64,000 bases of DNA from Streptomyces sp. A012304 (GCF_026008495.1 NZ_BQUN01000095.1:84583-148582), one strand, 5' to 3'; positions 34,765 to 44,180 are shown, numbered from the stretch's first letter. Notes: generated from the letters alone by a model not told the origin. Numbers and translations are program-made.

Positions 34765-35091
34765 CTAGGCTTCGGCCGTCGCGGCCGGTGACAGTGCGTG
34801 GAGCGGTTCGAGCAGCCGCATCTCGCCGCCCTCCCGCAGCGGCCAGAGCACCTTGAGGTACGCCTGCTGCTCGGCGCTGCGCTCGAAGGCCCGGAAGGAC
34901 GGCTCGTCCGTCCAGTCCGTCAGGACGGTGTAGCTGCCGGGCTCGGCGGTGTCGCGCAGCAGCTGCTGGCCGTGGTTGTCGGGGAACCGGCGCACGGTCT
35001 CGGCGTGAGCGCGCCACAGCTCCTCGAACTCGGCCTCGTGCCCCTCGGCGACCCGGATCCGCAGCAGGACCCGCAGCCCGGCCGCCGTCAC
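34765..35091 (-). CDS. ABM-family monooxygenase
   Basis: This 108-residue ABM domain has LRVLLRIRVAEGHEAEFEELW, GQQLLRDTAEPGSYTVLTDW and SFRAFERSAEQQ. It is most like the protein at 29757 (shared LLRDT...PGSYTVL and AFER). The GTG at 35091 overlaps the cyclase stop in GTGA. It is the third ABM gene in the cluster. Confidence 0.85.
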   Translation of the reverse strand: MTAAGLRVLLRIRVAEGHEAEFEELWRAHAETVRRFPDNHGQQLLRDTAEPGSYTVLTDWTDEPSFRAFERSAEQQAYLKVLWPLREGGEMRLLEPLHALSPAATAEA

Positions 35092-35555
35092 GGCCCCACC
35101 GCCGTGCGGCGCGCCGCGGCCTCCTCGACCAGCCCCTTGATCCGGGCCATCTCCCGGCGGGTGTTGGTGTTCAGCCGCTCGGTCATCTCCGGGTCGCCGA
35201 ACGGCAGCCCGGGGCGGACCGTGAACTCCTGCCGCCAGCGCATCTCCACACCGGAGTCGGTCTCGGTGTAGGTCCAGAAGATGTCCATGTGCTCGAAGGG
35301 GCCGGTCTCGATCCGGCGCGCCCGCACGGTGCGGGTCTCCGGGTCGGGCGTGCGCTCGGAGACCCAGCTCCACACCGCCCCGTTCTCGTCGGGGTGCAGG
35401 GTGAGCCGGAAGCGCACGGTGGCGCCGTCCCGGCCGAGGATCTCGGCCGCGGAGTACTCGGAGAACAGTCGGGGCCAGGACTCGACGTCGTTCGTCATCT
35501 CCCACACCAGGTCCATGGGCGCGTCGATGACGACGGTGTTGTCGGTGTGCGCCAT
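35088..35555 (-). CDS. Polyketide aromatase/cyclase (SRPBCC)
   Basis: The 155-residue single START/SRPBCC domain resembles TcmN, WhiE-ORFVI and ZhuI: TDNTVVIDAPMDLVWEMTNDV, ESWPRLFSEYSAAEIL and WSWVSERTPDPETRTVRARR. Mono-domain cyclases of this type close the first ring of non-reduced (C9-C14) or pentangular chains. It follows the ACP by one base and overlaps the next ABM gene. Confidence 0.92.
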   Translation of the reverse strand: MAHTDNTVVIDAPMDLVWEMTNDVESWPRLFSEYSAAEILGRDGATVRFRLTLHPDENGAVWSWVSERTPDPETRTVRARRIETGPFEHMDIFWTYTETDSGVEMRWRQEFTVRPGLPFGDPEMTERLNTNTRREMARIKGLVEEAAARRTAVGP

Positions 35556-35556
35556 G

Positions 35557-35808
35557 TCAGACCGCCGAGAGGCTGGCGTTGACGTAGTCGATCACGTCCT
35601 GGGGCGCGTTCATGCCCTCGATGGCCTCGTCCGGTATCTGCAGGCCGTACTCGCGCTGGATCTGGCTGGCGATCTCCAGGACCGCGAGCGAGTCGTAGCC
35701 GATGTCGGTGAAGGCGGTGCCGAGGTTGTCCGGGGTGAGTTCCTCGGCGTCGCCGGTGCACCGGCTCATGACCGCCTTGAGGTCGTCGAAGGTCATGGTG
35801 GCAGGCAT
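35557..35808 (-). CDS. Type II PKS acyl carrier protein
   Basis: The 83-residue ACP has the phosphopantetheine Ser40 in FTDIGYDSLAVLEIASQIQ. It is the tether for the growing polyketide and works with the KS-alpha/KS-beta pair upstream and the cyclase downstream. The order KS-alpha, KS-beta, ACP, cyclase is the classic type II minimal-PKS layout. Confidence 0.97.
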   Translation of the reverse strand: MPATMTFDDLKAVMSRCTGDAEELTPDNLGTAFTDIGYDSLAVLEIASQIQREYGLQIPDEAIEGMNAPQDVIDYVNASLSAV

Positions 35809-35889
35809 GGGTTCCTCCTTGGTACGGGTGATGGATGGCGGTGCGTGAAGAGATGAGGAGATGCGCGAGAGGAGGGCGGAAGCCGGGGT

Positions 35890-37101
35890 TCAGGCGGTCC
35901 GCAGCACGACGGCCGCGTTGAACCCGCCGTAGCCGCGGCTGAGTACCAGCGCGGTGCGCAGCCGGGCCTCGCGGGGCCGGTCGACGACCAGGTCGAGCCG
36001 GTGCTCGGGGTCGGGACGGACGTTGACCGACGGCGGGATCACCTGGTCGCGCAGGGCGAGGACCGCGGCGGCCACGTCGAGGGCGGCGCCGCCCGCGTAG
36101 AGCCGGCCGGTCATGGTCTTGGGGACCGTCACCGGGACCGCCTCGGCGCCGAACACCGCGGTGAGGGCCTCGGCCTCCTGCCGGTCCAGCTCGGGCACGC
36201 CGTAGCCGTCGGCGAACACGACGTCGACCTCCGGCGGTGTCAACGACGCGTCGGCGAGGGCGAGTTCGGCTGCCCGGCGCAGTCCGGGCGGGCGGCCGGA
36301 ACCGGGCCGCGGATCGAAGGTGGCGGCGTAGCCGGCGACCTCGGCGTAGATCCGGGCGCCCTCCCGGGCTCGGGCGTCGTCGCGGTTCTCCACCACGAAG
36401 ATCGCGCCGCCCTCCCCGGGGACATAGCCGCGCGCCTCCGGGTCGAAGGGGACGTAGGCCCGCTCGGGCCGGTGTTCCTCGCTGAGCCGCCCGTTGGAGA
36501 GCTGACAGACCAGCCCGTACGGCGACAGCGAGGCGTCGGTGCCGCCCGACAGCACCAGCCGGGTGCCCTTGGCGAGCACCCGCCGGGCCTGGGCCAGCGC
36601 GTCGAGGCCGCCGGCCTGCTCCGAGCAGAGCACCCCGCAGGGACCGCGCATGCCGTGCCGGATGGACAGCTGTCCGGTCGTCGCCGCGTAGAACCAGGCG
36701 ATCGACATGTACGCGCCCACGGCCTGCGGGCCCTCGCGGTACAGCTTCTGCAGCTCGCGCTGGCCGAACTCGACGCCGCCCGAGGAGTTGGCGGTGATGA
36801 CCGCCATGTCGAGGTCGGCGAAGTCCTCGGGGACCACGGCCGCGTCGGCGAGGGCCTCGTTGGTCGCGGCGAAGGCGTACTGCGTCATGGCGTCGGTCTC
36901 GCTGACCAGGCGCTGCGGGGCGTGGTCGGCCGGGTCGAAGCCGGTGGCCTCGCCCGCGACCCGCACCGGGTAGCGGTCGGGGTCGAAGCGGCTGATCCGG
37001 CCGAGGCCGGACGTCCCGTCGAGGGTCGCCCGCCACCAGCTCTCGCGGTCCTGTCCGTTGGGCGCCACCACGCCCAGTCCGGTGATGACGGGAGCGCTCA
37101 C
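35890..37101 (-). CDS. Ketosynthase beta subunit (chain length factor)
   Basis: The 403-residue KS-beta has Gln in place of the active-site Cys (GVLCSEQAGGLDAL, about residue 161), the decarboxylating residue of chain length factors. It pairs with KS-alpha and sets chain length. Its GTG start overlaps the KS-alpha stop in GTGA, giving equimolar translation. The chain length cannot be deduced without alignment to known CLFs. Confidence 0.96.
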   Translation of the reverse strand: MSAPVITGLGVVAPNGQDRESWWRATLDGTSGLGRISRFDPDRYPVRVAGEATGFDPADHAPQRLVSETDAMTQYAFAATNEALADAAVVPEDFADLDMAVITANSSGGVEFGQRELQKLYREGPQAVGAYMSIAWFYAATTGQLSIRHGMRGPCGVLCSEQAGGLDALAQARRVLAKGTRLVLSGGTDASLSPYGLVCQLSNGRLSEEHRPERAYVPFDPEARGYVPGEGGAIFVVENRDDARAREGARIYAEVAGYAATFDPRPGSGRPPGLRRAAELALADASLTPPEVDVVFADGYGVPELDRQEAEALTAVFGAEAVPVTVPKTMTGRLYAGGAALDVAAAVLALRDQVIPPSVNVRPDPEHRLDLVVDRPREARLRTALVLSRGYGGFNAAVVLRTA

Positions 37102-38363
37102 CCGATCCTCCTCGGGGAGGTGAGGACCACCGCGCTCTGGAACCCGCCGAAGCCGCTGCCGACGCTGAGGACGACGTCGAGGTCCGCCTCCCGCGCGGTG
37201 CCCGGCACATAGTCCAGGTCGCACTCGGGGTCGCGTTCCTCGTAGTTGGCGGTGGGCGGGACCGTACCCCGCTCGATGGCCAGGGCGCTGGCCGCGATCT
37301 CGATCGAGCCGATCGAGCCGAGCGAGTGCCCGACCATCGACTTGATGGAGCTGACGGGGATCCGGTAGGCGTGCTCGCCCAGGCTGCGCTTGTAGGCGGC
37401 GGTCTCGTGCCGGTCGTTCTGCTTGGTGCCGCTGCCGTGGGCGTTGGCGTAGTCGATCTCGTCGGGGTTGATCCGGGCCTCGTCGAGCGCGGCGGTGATC
37501 GCCTCGCCCATCTCGCGCCCGTCGGGCCGCAGGCCGGTCATGTGGTAGCCGTTGGCGCGGGCCGCGTAGCCCGCGACCTCGCAGTAGATGCGGGCGCCCC
37601 GGCGCCGGGCGTGCTCCAGCTCCTCGATCACGAAGACCGCGGAGCCCTCCCCCAGCACCAGCCCGTTGCGCCGCCGGTCGAACGGGCGGCAGGCGTGCTC
37701 CGGATCGTCGTTGCTGGTGGAGGAGGCACGCAGGGTGTCGAAGCAGGAGACGGTGATCGGGTAGATCGGCGCGTCCGTGGCGCCGGCGACCATGACGTCC
37801 GCCGAGCCCTCCCGGATCAGGTCGACGGCGTACCCGACGGCGTCGATGCCCGCGCAGCAGCCGGAGCTGACCACGGTCGCCGGGCCCTCGGCCCCGGCCG
37901 CCCACGCCACCTCGGTCGCCAGCGAGCTGGACATCACGTACGAGTACAGGTGCGGCTTCATATAGCCCTGGTCGACGAGCCACTGCCGGCCGTTGTCGCT
38001 GACCGTGCGGTACTCCTGCTCCATGGAGATGGCGTTGCCGACACCGTTGCCGACGCTCACCCCGATGCGGTGCGGGTCCTCGGCGGCGGTGTCGAGCCCG
38101 CTGTCGGCCAGCGCCTCCCGGGTGGCGACCAGAGCGAACTGGCCGGCCCGGTCGGTGCGCCGGATCTCCTGGTACGACAGCCCGGCCCGCTCGGGGTCGA
38201 AGTCGCACTCCGCTCCGATCCGGCTGCGGAACGGGGTGGGGTCGAAGAGGGTGATGCGCCGGGTGGCCGTCCGGCCCTTGACGATCATCTCCCAGAACGC
38301 CTCACGGCCCGGCTGCCCGGGGGCGACGACACCGATACCGGTGATCACCGCGCGTCCGGTCAT
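37098..38363 (-). CDS. Ketosynthase alpha subunit
   Basis: The 421-residue condensing enzyme of the minimal PKS has its active-site Cys near residue 169 in VVSSGCCAGIDAVGYA. The His residues lie in NAHGSGTKQNDRHE and SSIKSMVGHSLGSIG. The active-site loop reads SSGCCAG where most aromatic KS-alpha enzymes have STGCTSG. The start overlaps the upstream cupin stop in ATGA. KS-alpha/KS-beta together elongate with malonyl-ACP. Confidence 0.97.
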   Translation of the reverse strand: MTGRAVITGIGVVAPGQPGREAFWEMIVKGRTATRRITLFDPTPFRSRIGAECDFDPERAGLSYQEIRRTDRAGQFALVATREALADSGLDTAAEDPHRIGVSVGNGVGNAISMEQEYRTVSDNGRQWLVDQGYMKPHLYSYVMSSSLATEVAWAAGAEGPATVVSSGCCAGIDAVGYAVDLIREGSADVMVAGATDAPIYPITVSCFDTLRASSTSNDDPEHACRPFDRRRNGLVLGEGSAVFVIEELEHARRRGARIYCEVAGYAARANGYHMTGLRPDGREMGEAITAALDEARINPDEIDYANAHGSGTKQNDRHETAAYKRSLGEHAYRIPVSSIKSMVGHSLGSIGSIEIAASALAIERGTVPPTANYEERDPECDLDYVPGTAREADLDVVLSVGSGFGGFQSAVVLTSPRRIG

Positions 38364-38785
38364 GCGGCACCCCCCACTTCGGGCAGCGTGCCCTCGCCGG
38401 GCAGCGGCTCGCAGTCGACGTGGCCGAGTTCCGGGCGCGGGGCGAGCGGGCTGAGGAAGAAGGCGACGAACGCCTGCTCCGTGCCCGGGTTCTCGATGCG
38501 GTGCCGCACCCCGATCGGGACCATGAAGGACTCGCCGGGCTCCAGGACCAGCTCCCGGCCGTCGATCCGCAGCAGCAGCCGGCCGCGGATGACGTGGAAG
38601 AACTCCTCGGAGTAGGGGTGGTAGTGCTCGGAGACGAACTCGCCGGGCTCCAGGGTGCCGACGCCCATGAACCCCGAGGTCGCTCCGCAGGTCTTCGGGC
38701 TGAGCAGGACACGCAGGTCCCCACCGCGCTTGCGGTTGGGTGGTACGTCGTCGATGGCGATCTTGATGAGGTCGGTGGTCTGCAT
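38360..38785 (-). CDS. Cupin-domain polyketide cyclase-like protein
   Basis: The 141-residue single cupin has metal-ligand motifs EHYHPYSEEFFHVI (cupin 1) and VPIGVRHRIENPG (cupin 2). Cupin proteins are common in pentangular clusters, where they are thought to assist later ring closures or oxygenation. The gene is coupled to KS-alpha, directly at the head of the minimal-PKS operon. Ring specificity unknown. Confidence 0.88.
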   Translation of the reverse strand: MQTTDLIKIAIDDVPPNRKRGGDLRVLLSPKTCGATSGFMGVGTLEPGEFVSEHYHPYSEEFFHVIRGRLLLRIDGRELVLEPGESFMVPIGVRHRIENPGTEQAFVAFFLSPLAPRPELGHVDCEPLPGEGTLPEVGGAA

Positions 38786-38858
38786 AGGTGCTCCAGCTGG
38801 GGACGTGTGTCCCGGGCCGCCTGGGGAGGGCGGGCCGGGGTGCGGCGGACGTCTCGGT

Positions 38859-39179
38859 TCAGGCGGTCCAGGTGTAGAAGGGCTCGGCCATCGAGTCCTT
38901 GGGCTCCCGCCAGGTCGGGGAGTACGGCGTCATGAACTCCTGGAGCCGGGTGTTGATGTCCTCGTAGAGCGGGTGGCTGCGGGCCCGGTAGAGGTTGTCG
39001 TTGATGGGCTGCTCCGCCTCCACCAGGTGGAAGTAGAGGCCCTGGAAGCGGAAGAGGGTGCGCCGTTGGACGCCGATCATGTGGGGCAGCTCGGTCGCGT
39101 CGGACTCGGCGAAGAGCGCGGCGACCTTGTCCGCGTCGTCGTGCTGCATCCGCGCGACGATGAGCGTGCGATGCGCCAT
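38859..39179 (-). CDS. TcmI-family polyketide cyclase
   Basis: The 106-residue ferredoxin-like protein has the TcmI signature HRTLIVARMQHDDADKVAALF, LPHMIGVQRRTLFRFQGLYF and HPLYEDINTRLQEFM. TcmI and relatives close the last rings of tetracenomycin and pentangular chains. It is first in the minimal-PKS operon, 73 nt before the cupin gene. With the SRPBCC and cupin cyclases it forms the three-cyclase set typical of pentangular polyphenols. Confidence 0.93.
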   Translation of the reverse strand: MAHRTLIVARMQHDDADKVAALFAESDATELPHMIGVQRRTLFRFQGLYFHLVEAEQPINDNLYRARSHPLYEDINTRLQEFMTPYSPTWREPKDSMAEPFYTWTA

Positions 39180-39308
39180 GGGGACTCCTTCGGGTAGCGC
39201 CCGCAGCGGTGGGTCCGTGGGGCGTCGGGCGGGTCCTTCGAGCGGTCGGACCTGCCGCTTTTGATGCTGGACGGGAGGGCTTGAGGCCCCGTCCAGGGCA
39301 ACTCGACG

Positions 39309-40787
39309 TCAGATTTGAGCCGTTCTGCGGTACAGGAGCAGCGCGGTGACGACGGCCGTGGCGGCGAAGCCGGCCAGGTACACCCACAGCGGCAGGACGC
39401 CCACGAGGTGCGAGAGCTGGCCGCCCGCCCCGGCGCCCAGCGCGGCGCCCAGGTAGAAGAGCCCCATCATGCGGCTGCGGTGGCCCTGCGGGGCGCTCTC
39501 CGCCGTCGCGCTCAGCCCGACGGGCCCGAAGACCAGCTCGCCGCAGGTCATGCAGAGGAAGGCGGCCAGCAGCCAGAGCGCGGACACCCGTACGTCGCCG
39601 CCGTCCGCGAGCCGGGCGCCGACCGCGAGGACAGCGAAGCCGGCCGCCGCGCACAGCAGTCCGGCGGAGAACTTGCGCACGGTGCCCGTGCCCGCCGCGA
39701 GCCGCAGCCACAGCCAGGCGAAGAGCGGTGCGAGCAGCAGCAGGAACAGCGGGTGCGCGGACTGGAACCAGCTCGCCGGCACGGTGAACCCGGCGATCTC
39801 CCGGTCGGTGTGCTCCCGGGCGAACAGGCTGAAGACCGAGCCGAGTTGGCCGTACATCGCCCAGAACAGCACCGACGGGACGAAGATCTTCCGGTAGCCG
39901 CGGACCCGTTCGCGCTCGGCCTCGTCCAGCCCGGCCCCGCGCAGCAGCCGCCGGAAGTACCAGACGGGCACCACCAGCGAGGCCAGTCCGCACAGCGCCA
40001 GCACGGGGCGCAGCGGCAGCCCGCCGGCCGCCGTGACCGCGGTGATCAGCAGGGCGGCGACGGCCAGCGCCGCCCAGGCGCCGCGCACCAGCCGGCGCAG
40101 CGCGGCGGGCGGCAGCGGATGGGCGGGTCCGGTCCGGGCGCCGCGCAGCGTGGGGGCGCCGTGCAGGTACTGGAGCACGCCGAGGAGCATGCCGACGGCC
40201 GCGGCGCCGAAGCCCAGGTGCCAGTGGACGCGTTCGCCGAGGGCACCGGTGACCAGTGGGCCGATCAGCGCGCTGACCTGGACGCTCATGTAGAACACGG
40301 AGAACGCCGCCTGCCGCTGCGCGCTGCCCGCCCCCGGGTTCATCTGGTCGAACATCACGGGGAGGTTGGGCTTGAGCAGTCCCGTGCCGCAGGCGACCAG
40401 CAGCAGGCCCAGGTAGAAGGTGAGGTGGGCGGGTACGGCCATGCAGGCGTGCCCGGCCGCGATGACGAGGGCGCCGCCGAGCATCGCCCGGTGGGTGCCC
40501 AGGACCCGGTCGCCGAGCCAGCCGCCGGGCATGGCCGCCAGGAACGACGCGGAGATGTAGAGCCCGAAGAGGGCGCCGGCCATGCCGTCCGACAGTCCCA
40601 GTCCGCCCTCGGCGGCCGGCGCGGTGGCGTAGAGGAAGAGCAGCGCCTGCATGCCGTAGAAGCTGAACCGCTCCCACATGTCGGTCATGAACAGGGTGCT
40701 GAACCAGCGCTCGCGGAACAGTGCCCGGACCGGGCGGGTGGCGGCGTCGGCGGCCGGGCCGGGGACGGTGGTGCTCTGCGTGGTCAC
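39309..40787 (-). CDS. POT/PTR-family MFS transporter
   Basis: The 492-residue proton-dependent oligopeptide transporter family protein has 12-14 helices, the POT signature FMTDMWERFSFYGMQALLFLY near the N-terminus and LVACGTGLLKPNLPVMFDQM in helix 4-5. The family normally imports di- and tripeptides. In a polyketide cluster it may export an amide-bearing product or import a precursor; this is inference. It follows the second ketoreductase by 10 nt. Confidence 0.9.
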   Translation of the reverse strand: MTTQSTTVPGPAADAATRPVRALFRERWFSTLFMTDMWERFSFYGMQALLFLYATAPAAEGGLGLSDGMAGALFGLYISASFLAAMPGGWLGDRVLGTHRAMLGGALVIAAGHACMAVPAHLTFYLGLLLVACGTGLLKPNLPVMFDQMNPGAGSAQRQAAFSVFYMSVQVSALIGPLVTGALGERVHWHLGFGAAAVGMLLGVLQYLHGAPTLRGARTGPAHPLPPAALRRLVRGAWAALAVAALLITAVTAAGGLPLRPVLALCGLASLVVPVWYFRRLLRGAGLDEAERERVRGYRKIFVPSVLFWAMYGQLGSVFSLFAREHTDREIAGFTVPASWFQSAHPLFLLLLAPLFAWLWLRLAAGTGTVRKFSAGLLCAAAGFAVLAVGARLADGGDVRVSALWLLAAFLCMTCGELVFGPVGLSATAESAPQGHRSRMMGLFYLGAALGAGAGGQLSHLVGVLPLWVYLAGFAATAVVTALLLYRRTAQI

Positions 40788-40797
40788 GTCCGCCCCC

Positions 40798-41541
40798 TCA
40801 CAGTGAGATACCGCCGTCGATCTGCACCACCTGGCCGGTGATGTAGTCGGCGGCGTCGGAGAGCAGGAACGCGACCAGCTCGGCGACGGACTCGGCGCTG
40901 CCGAAGCGGCCCATGGCGACCTTGCCCAGGGCGGCCTCGCGGGCCTTGGCCGTCATGCCGTCGAGCATGTCGGTCTCGATGAACCCCGGCGCCACGGCGT
41001 TGACCCGCACCCCGTAGGGGGCGACCTCCTTGGCGAGGGCGCGGGTGAGGCCGTTCAGGCCCGCCTTGGCCGTCGCGTAGTTGGCCTGGCCGGGGTTGCC
41101 GTACACGCCGATCACCGAGGAGACGTTCACCACGGCGCCGGCCCTGCGGGTGATCAGTCCGCGCAGCACCGCGCGGCACATGTGGAAGGCCCCGTCCAGG
41201 CTCGTGCCGACCACCGAGTGCCAGTCGCCCTGCGACATCAGCGCCATGGGGCGGTCCCGCAGCACACCGGCGGAGTTGACCAGCGCGTACGGGGGCAGGC
41301 CCAGCTTCTCCTCGGTCTCGTCGGTGAATCTGCGCACCGCCTCGGCGTCGGTGACGTCGCAGACCACGTGGTGGACCGCCGCCCCGGCCTCGGCGACGAG
41401 CCGGGTGGTCTCCAGCGCCGCCTCGTCGGCGGAGCGGGAGCAGAACCCGATGTCGTAGCCCTCCTGTGCGAGCCGTACCGCGACCGCGCGTCCGATGCCT
41501 CGTGAGCCGCCGGTCACCAGCGCGCAACGCCTCTCGGCCAT
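40798..41541 (-). CDS. FabG-like ketoreductase
   Basis: The 247-residue SDR of the FabG type has VTGGSRGIGRAVAVRLAQEG, NVSSVIGVYGNPGQANYATAKAG (Ser, Tyr and Lys), and the C-terminus ITGQVVQIDGGISL. It is a strong candidate for reduction of an ACP-bound chain. The ATG at 41541 follows GAAGGGA. It starts the operon with the POT transporter and shares a promoter with the multicopper oxidase on the other strand. Confidence 0.92.
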   Translation of the reverse strand: MAERRCALVTGGSRGIGRAVAVRLAQEGYDIGFCSRSADEAALETTRLVAEAGAAVHHVVCDVTDAEAVRRFTDETEEKLGLPPYALVNSAGVLRDRPMALMSQGDWHSVVGTSLDGAFHMCRAVLRGLITRRAGAVVNVSSVIGVYGNPGQANYATAKAGLNGLTRALAKEVAPYGVRVNAVAPGFIETDMLDGMTAKAREAALGKVAMGRFGSAESVAELVAFLLSDAADYITGQVVQIDGGISL

Positions 41542-41595
41542 ACCGTGTCCCTTCCTCGTTCCCGTCGAAAGCGTCGAAAGCATCGGCCACCGGGC

Positions 41596-41613
41596 TCAAG
41601 GCAGGCTCGAAGG
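41596..41613. promoter_or_regulatory. SARP-like heptamer pair
   Basis: TCAAGGC (41596) and TCGAAGG (41607) are 11 bp apart in the divergent ketoreductase/multicopper oxidase promoter. TCGAAAG copies at 41565 and 41574 are spaced 9 bp and fit less well. Confidence 0.4.
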
Positions 41614-41633
41614 GCACACGGCACGCTGCGCGC

Positions 41634-44180
41634 ATGGTGGAGATCCTCTTCGAACAGAACCTGCTGTGGGCCGTGCTGGCGGCGGTCTTCTGGGGCTTCG
41701 CGGCCCGTGGCGCCCGCCGGCTGGCGACCCGCCCGACGGTCCGCTCACTGCGCCGCCGGGCCCGCCTCGGGCTGGTCCTGGTGGGCGTGTCGCTGCTGGT
41801 GCTGGCGGTGCGGGTGGCGCTGGCCGTCGCCCTCGCCGCCACGGCGGGCCGGCCGGCTGCCGCCGACTTCCTCCTGTTCGCGGCGGTGCCCCTGGCCGTG
41901 GCGGGCACGGCGGTCGCGGCCCTGTCGGTACCGGCGTACTGGCGCCTGTCCCGCACCCGTGTGCCGGCGCCGGCACAGACCCCGGAGCGGCCGTCCGCGG
42001 CCCTGGCCTCGACGGGAGTGCCGGCGCGGTCCCGAGACGGCGGCCCCGGCACGACCGCCGGGCAACCCGCCCTGACGCCGGTCGCGTCGGCCGACTCGCC
42101 GGGAGACCGCGCACTCGACGCCGTCGGCCCGAACCTCCCCGCCGGGCGGCGCCCCCCGGCACCGGCAACCCCCACCGACCCGACCGGAGACGGCGCCCCC
42201 GCGCCGAGTCCCGGTGGCCGGGGCACGCCCGCCGGGCGGCGTCACCCGGCGCCGGGCGGCCCCCGCGGGAGCGGCGGGCACCCGGCCGACTCCGCTCCGC
42301 CGGGTGTCCCCGCCGGGTTGCGGTCCGCCGCCGCGAGTGGGCGGCTGGTGGTGCCCGTGCGGGTCTGCTGGGTGGCCGCGCTCGCCGGGGCCGCGCTGAC
42401 GCTGCATCCGCCGGCCCCTCCGTACGCCGGGCTGTTCGTGCTCGAACTCGTCCTGCTGGCGCTGGCCGCCGCCGGGCTGGTGCTGTGGCAGCAGCGGTGG
42501 CGTGCGGTCGTCGGGGAGCCCGGCTGGCGGCGGCCGTCGCGGGCGCGGCGCCTGGTGCGCTCGACGGCGACGGTGACCGCCCTCGCCGTGCTGTGCGCCG
42601 GGGGCTGGACCGTCGCCGCCGAGCGGAGCCGGCTGCCGGGGCGTCTGGGCCAGGCGCACCACGAGCACGCCTACGACACCGGCGGCGGCCCGGCGCCGGG
42701 ACAGGCCCCGGTCCGCGATCTGGCCGGCCTGACCGGCCCCCGCACGGGCACCCCCGACCGGCGCTTCACGCTCACCGCCACCGAGCGCACCATGCGCCTG
42801 GCGTCGGGCGAGAAGGTGGCCGCCCTCGCCTTCAACGGACAGCTCCCCGGGCCCGAACTCAGAATTGTCAAGGGCGAGTTGGTGGAGGTGGTGCTCGTCA
42901 ACGGGAACGTCGGGGACGGAGTCACCGTGCACTGGCACGGCGTCGACGTGCCCGCCGCCGAGGACGGCGTGGCCGGCGTCACCCAGGACGCGGTCGGCCC
43001 CGGGGAGCGCCATGTGTACCGGTTCCGGGCGCCGCGCGCGGGCACCTTCTGGTACCACGCGCACCAGCAGTCCAGCACGGCGGTGGCGCGTGGCCTCTTC
43101 GGCGCGCTGATCGTGGACGAGCCGACCGGCCGACCGGCGGGCGTGGACCGTACCGTCGTCGCCCACGCCTGGAGCGTCGAGGACGGCGAGGTCCGGGCCG
43201 ACGGGAACGCCGCGCGGCGCGGCGGCGGGGGCGCGCTCAGCGGCCGCAACGGAGTCGGCGGCGTGCTGCGCACCGCGTTCGGCGACGACACCCGGCCGCG
43301 CCACGAGAAGGTCCCGGCCGGCACCCCGGTCCGGCTGCGCCTGGTCAACGCCGACAACTGCCCCCGCACCTACTCCCTCGCCGGCACCGCCTTCCGGGTC
43401 GCGGCGATCGACGGCAACGACATCTCGGCGCCCACCGACCTGCGGGGCACCCGGCTGCGCGTGGCGGGCGGCGGACGGTACGACGTGACGTTCCGCCAGC
43501 CGGACGGTCCGGTGCACCTGACCGTGGTCGGCGACGCCAACGCCTCGGCCGCCAGCCACGGCTTCGAGGGCTGCGGCGAGGACGGCGCCTACGGAGCGGG
43601 GCGGGCCGAGACGGCGTCCCTGCTGCTCGACCCCACCGGCACCGCGCAGCCGCCGCCCCCCGCCACGGGCCCGCTCTTCGACCCGCTGCGCTACGGCTCC
43701 CCCGCGACCGGCACCGCCGCCGCCGGGATCGGTCCCGGCACCCGCTACGACCGTGACTTCCACCTGGTCCTCGGCAACAGCTTCGGCTTCTACGACGGCC
43801 GGCCCATGGTGCTGTGGACCGTCAACAACGCCGTCCACCCGGACATCCCCGCCCTGCTGGTCCGGGAGGGCGACCGGGTCCGCGTCACGTTCGTCAACCG
43901 CAGCCTCGACGACCACCCCATGCACCTGCACGGCCACCGCATGCTCGTCCTGTCCCGCAACGGGCAGCGCACGACCGGCAGCCCCTGGTGGACCGACACC
44001 CTGAACGTCGCTCCCGGCGAGCGGTTCGAGGTCGCGTTCCGCGCCGACAACCCCGGCCTGTGGATGGACCACTGCCACAACCTCGACCACGCCCGCGACG
44101 GCATGGTCCTGCACCTGGCCTACGACGGCGTACGGACCCCCTACGAGGCGGGCAGCTCCACCGGCAACCTGCCGGAGTGA
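41634..44180 (+). CDS. Membrane-anchored multicopper oxidase
   Basis: The 848-residue protein has an N-terminal membrane region (helices at about 5-25, 45-70 and 78-100), a Pro/Gly-rich linker to residue 235 and two or three more helices before an extracytoplasmic laccase-like domain. All copper-site motifs are intact: VTVHWHGVDVP, FWYHAHQQSS, HPMHLHGHRM and MDHCHNLDHARDGM. It uses oxygen to take single electrons from phenols, so it could couple or oxidise the polyketide outside the membrane. Its 3' end overlaps the convergent transacylase gene by 40 nt. The start has no clear ribosome site. Confidence 0.88.
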   Translation: MVEILFEQNLLWAVLAAVFWGFAARGARRLATRPTVRSLRRRARLGLVLVGVSLLVLAVRVALAVALAATAGRPAAADFLLFAAVPLAVAGTAVAALSVPAYWRLSRTRVPAPAQTPERPSAALASTGVPARSRDGGPGTTAGQPALTPVASADSPGDRALDAVGPNLPAGRRPPAPATPTDPTGDGAPAPSPGGRGTPAGRRHPAPGGPRGSGGHPADSAPPGVPAGLRSAAASGRLVVPVRVCWVAALAGAALTLHPPAPPYAGLFVLELVLLALAAAGLVLWQQRWRAVVGEPGWRRPSRARRLVRSTATVTALAVLCAGGWTVAAERSRLPGRLGQAHHEHAYDTGGGPAPGQAPVRDLAGLTGPRTGTPDRRFTLTATERTMRLASGEKVAALAFNGQLPGPELRIVKGELVEVVLVNGNVGDGVTVHWHGVDVPAAEDGVAGVTQDAVGPGERHVYRFRAPRAGTFWYHAHQQSSTAVARGLFGALIVDEPTGRPAGVDRTVVAHAWSVEDGEVRADGNAARRGGGGALSGRNGVGGVLRTAFGDDTRPRHEKVPAGTPVRLRLVNADNCPRTYSLAGTAFRVAAIDGNDISAPTDLRGTRLRVAGGGRYDVTFRQPDGPVHLTVVGDANASAASHGFEGCGEDGAYGAGRAETASLLLDPTGTAQPPPPATGPLFDPLRYGSPATGTAAAGIGPGTRYDRDFHLVLGNSFGFYDGRPMVLWTVNNAVHPDIPALLVREGDRVRVTFVNRSLDDHPMHLHGHRMLVLSRNGQRTTGSPWWTDTLNVAPGERFEVAFRADNPGLWMDHCHNLDHARDGMVLHLAYDGVRTPYEAGSSTGNLPE

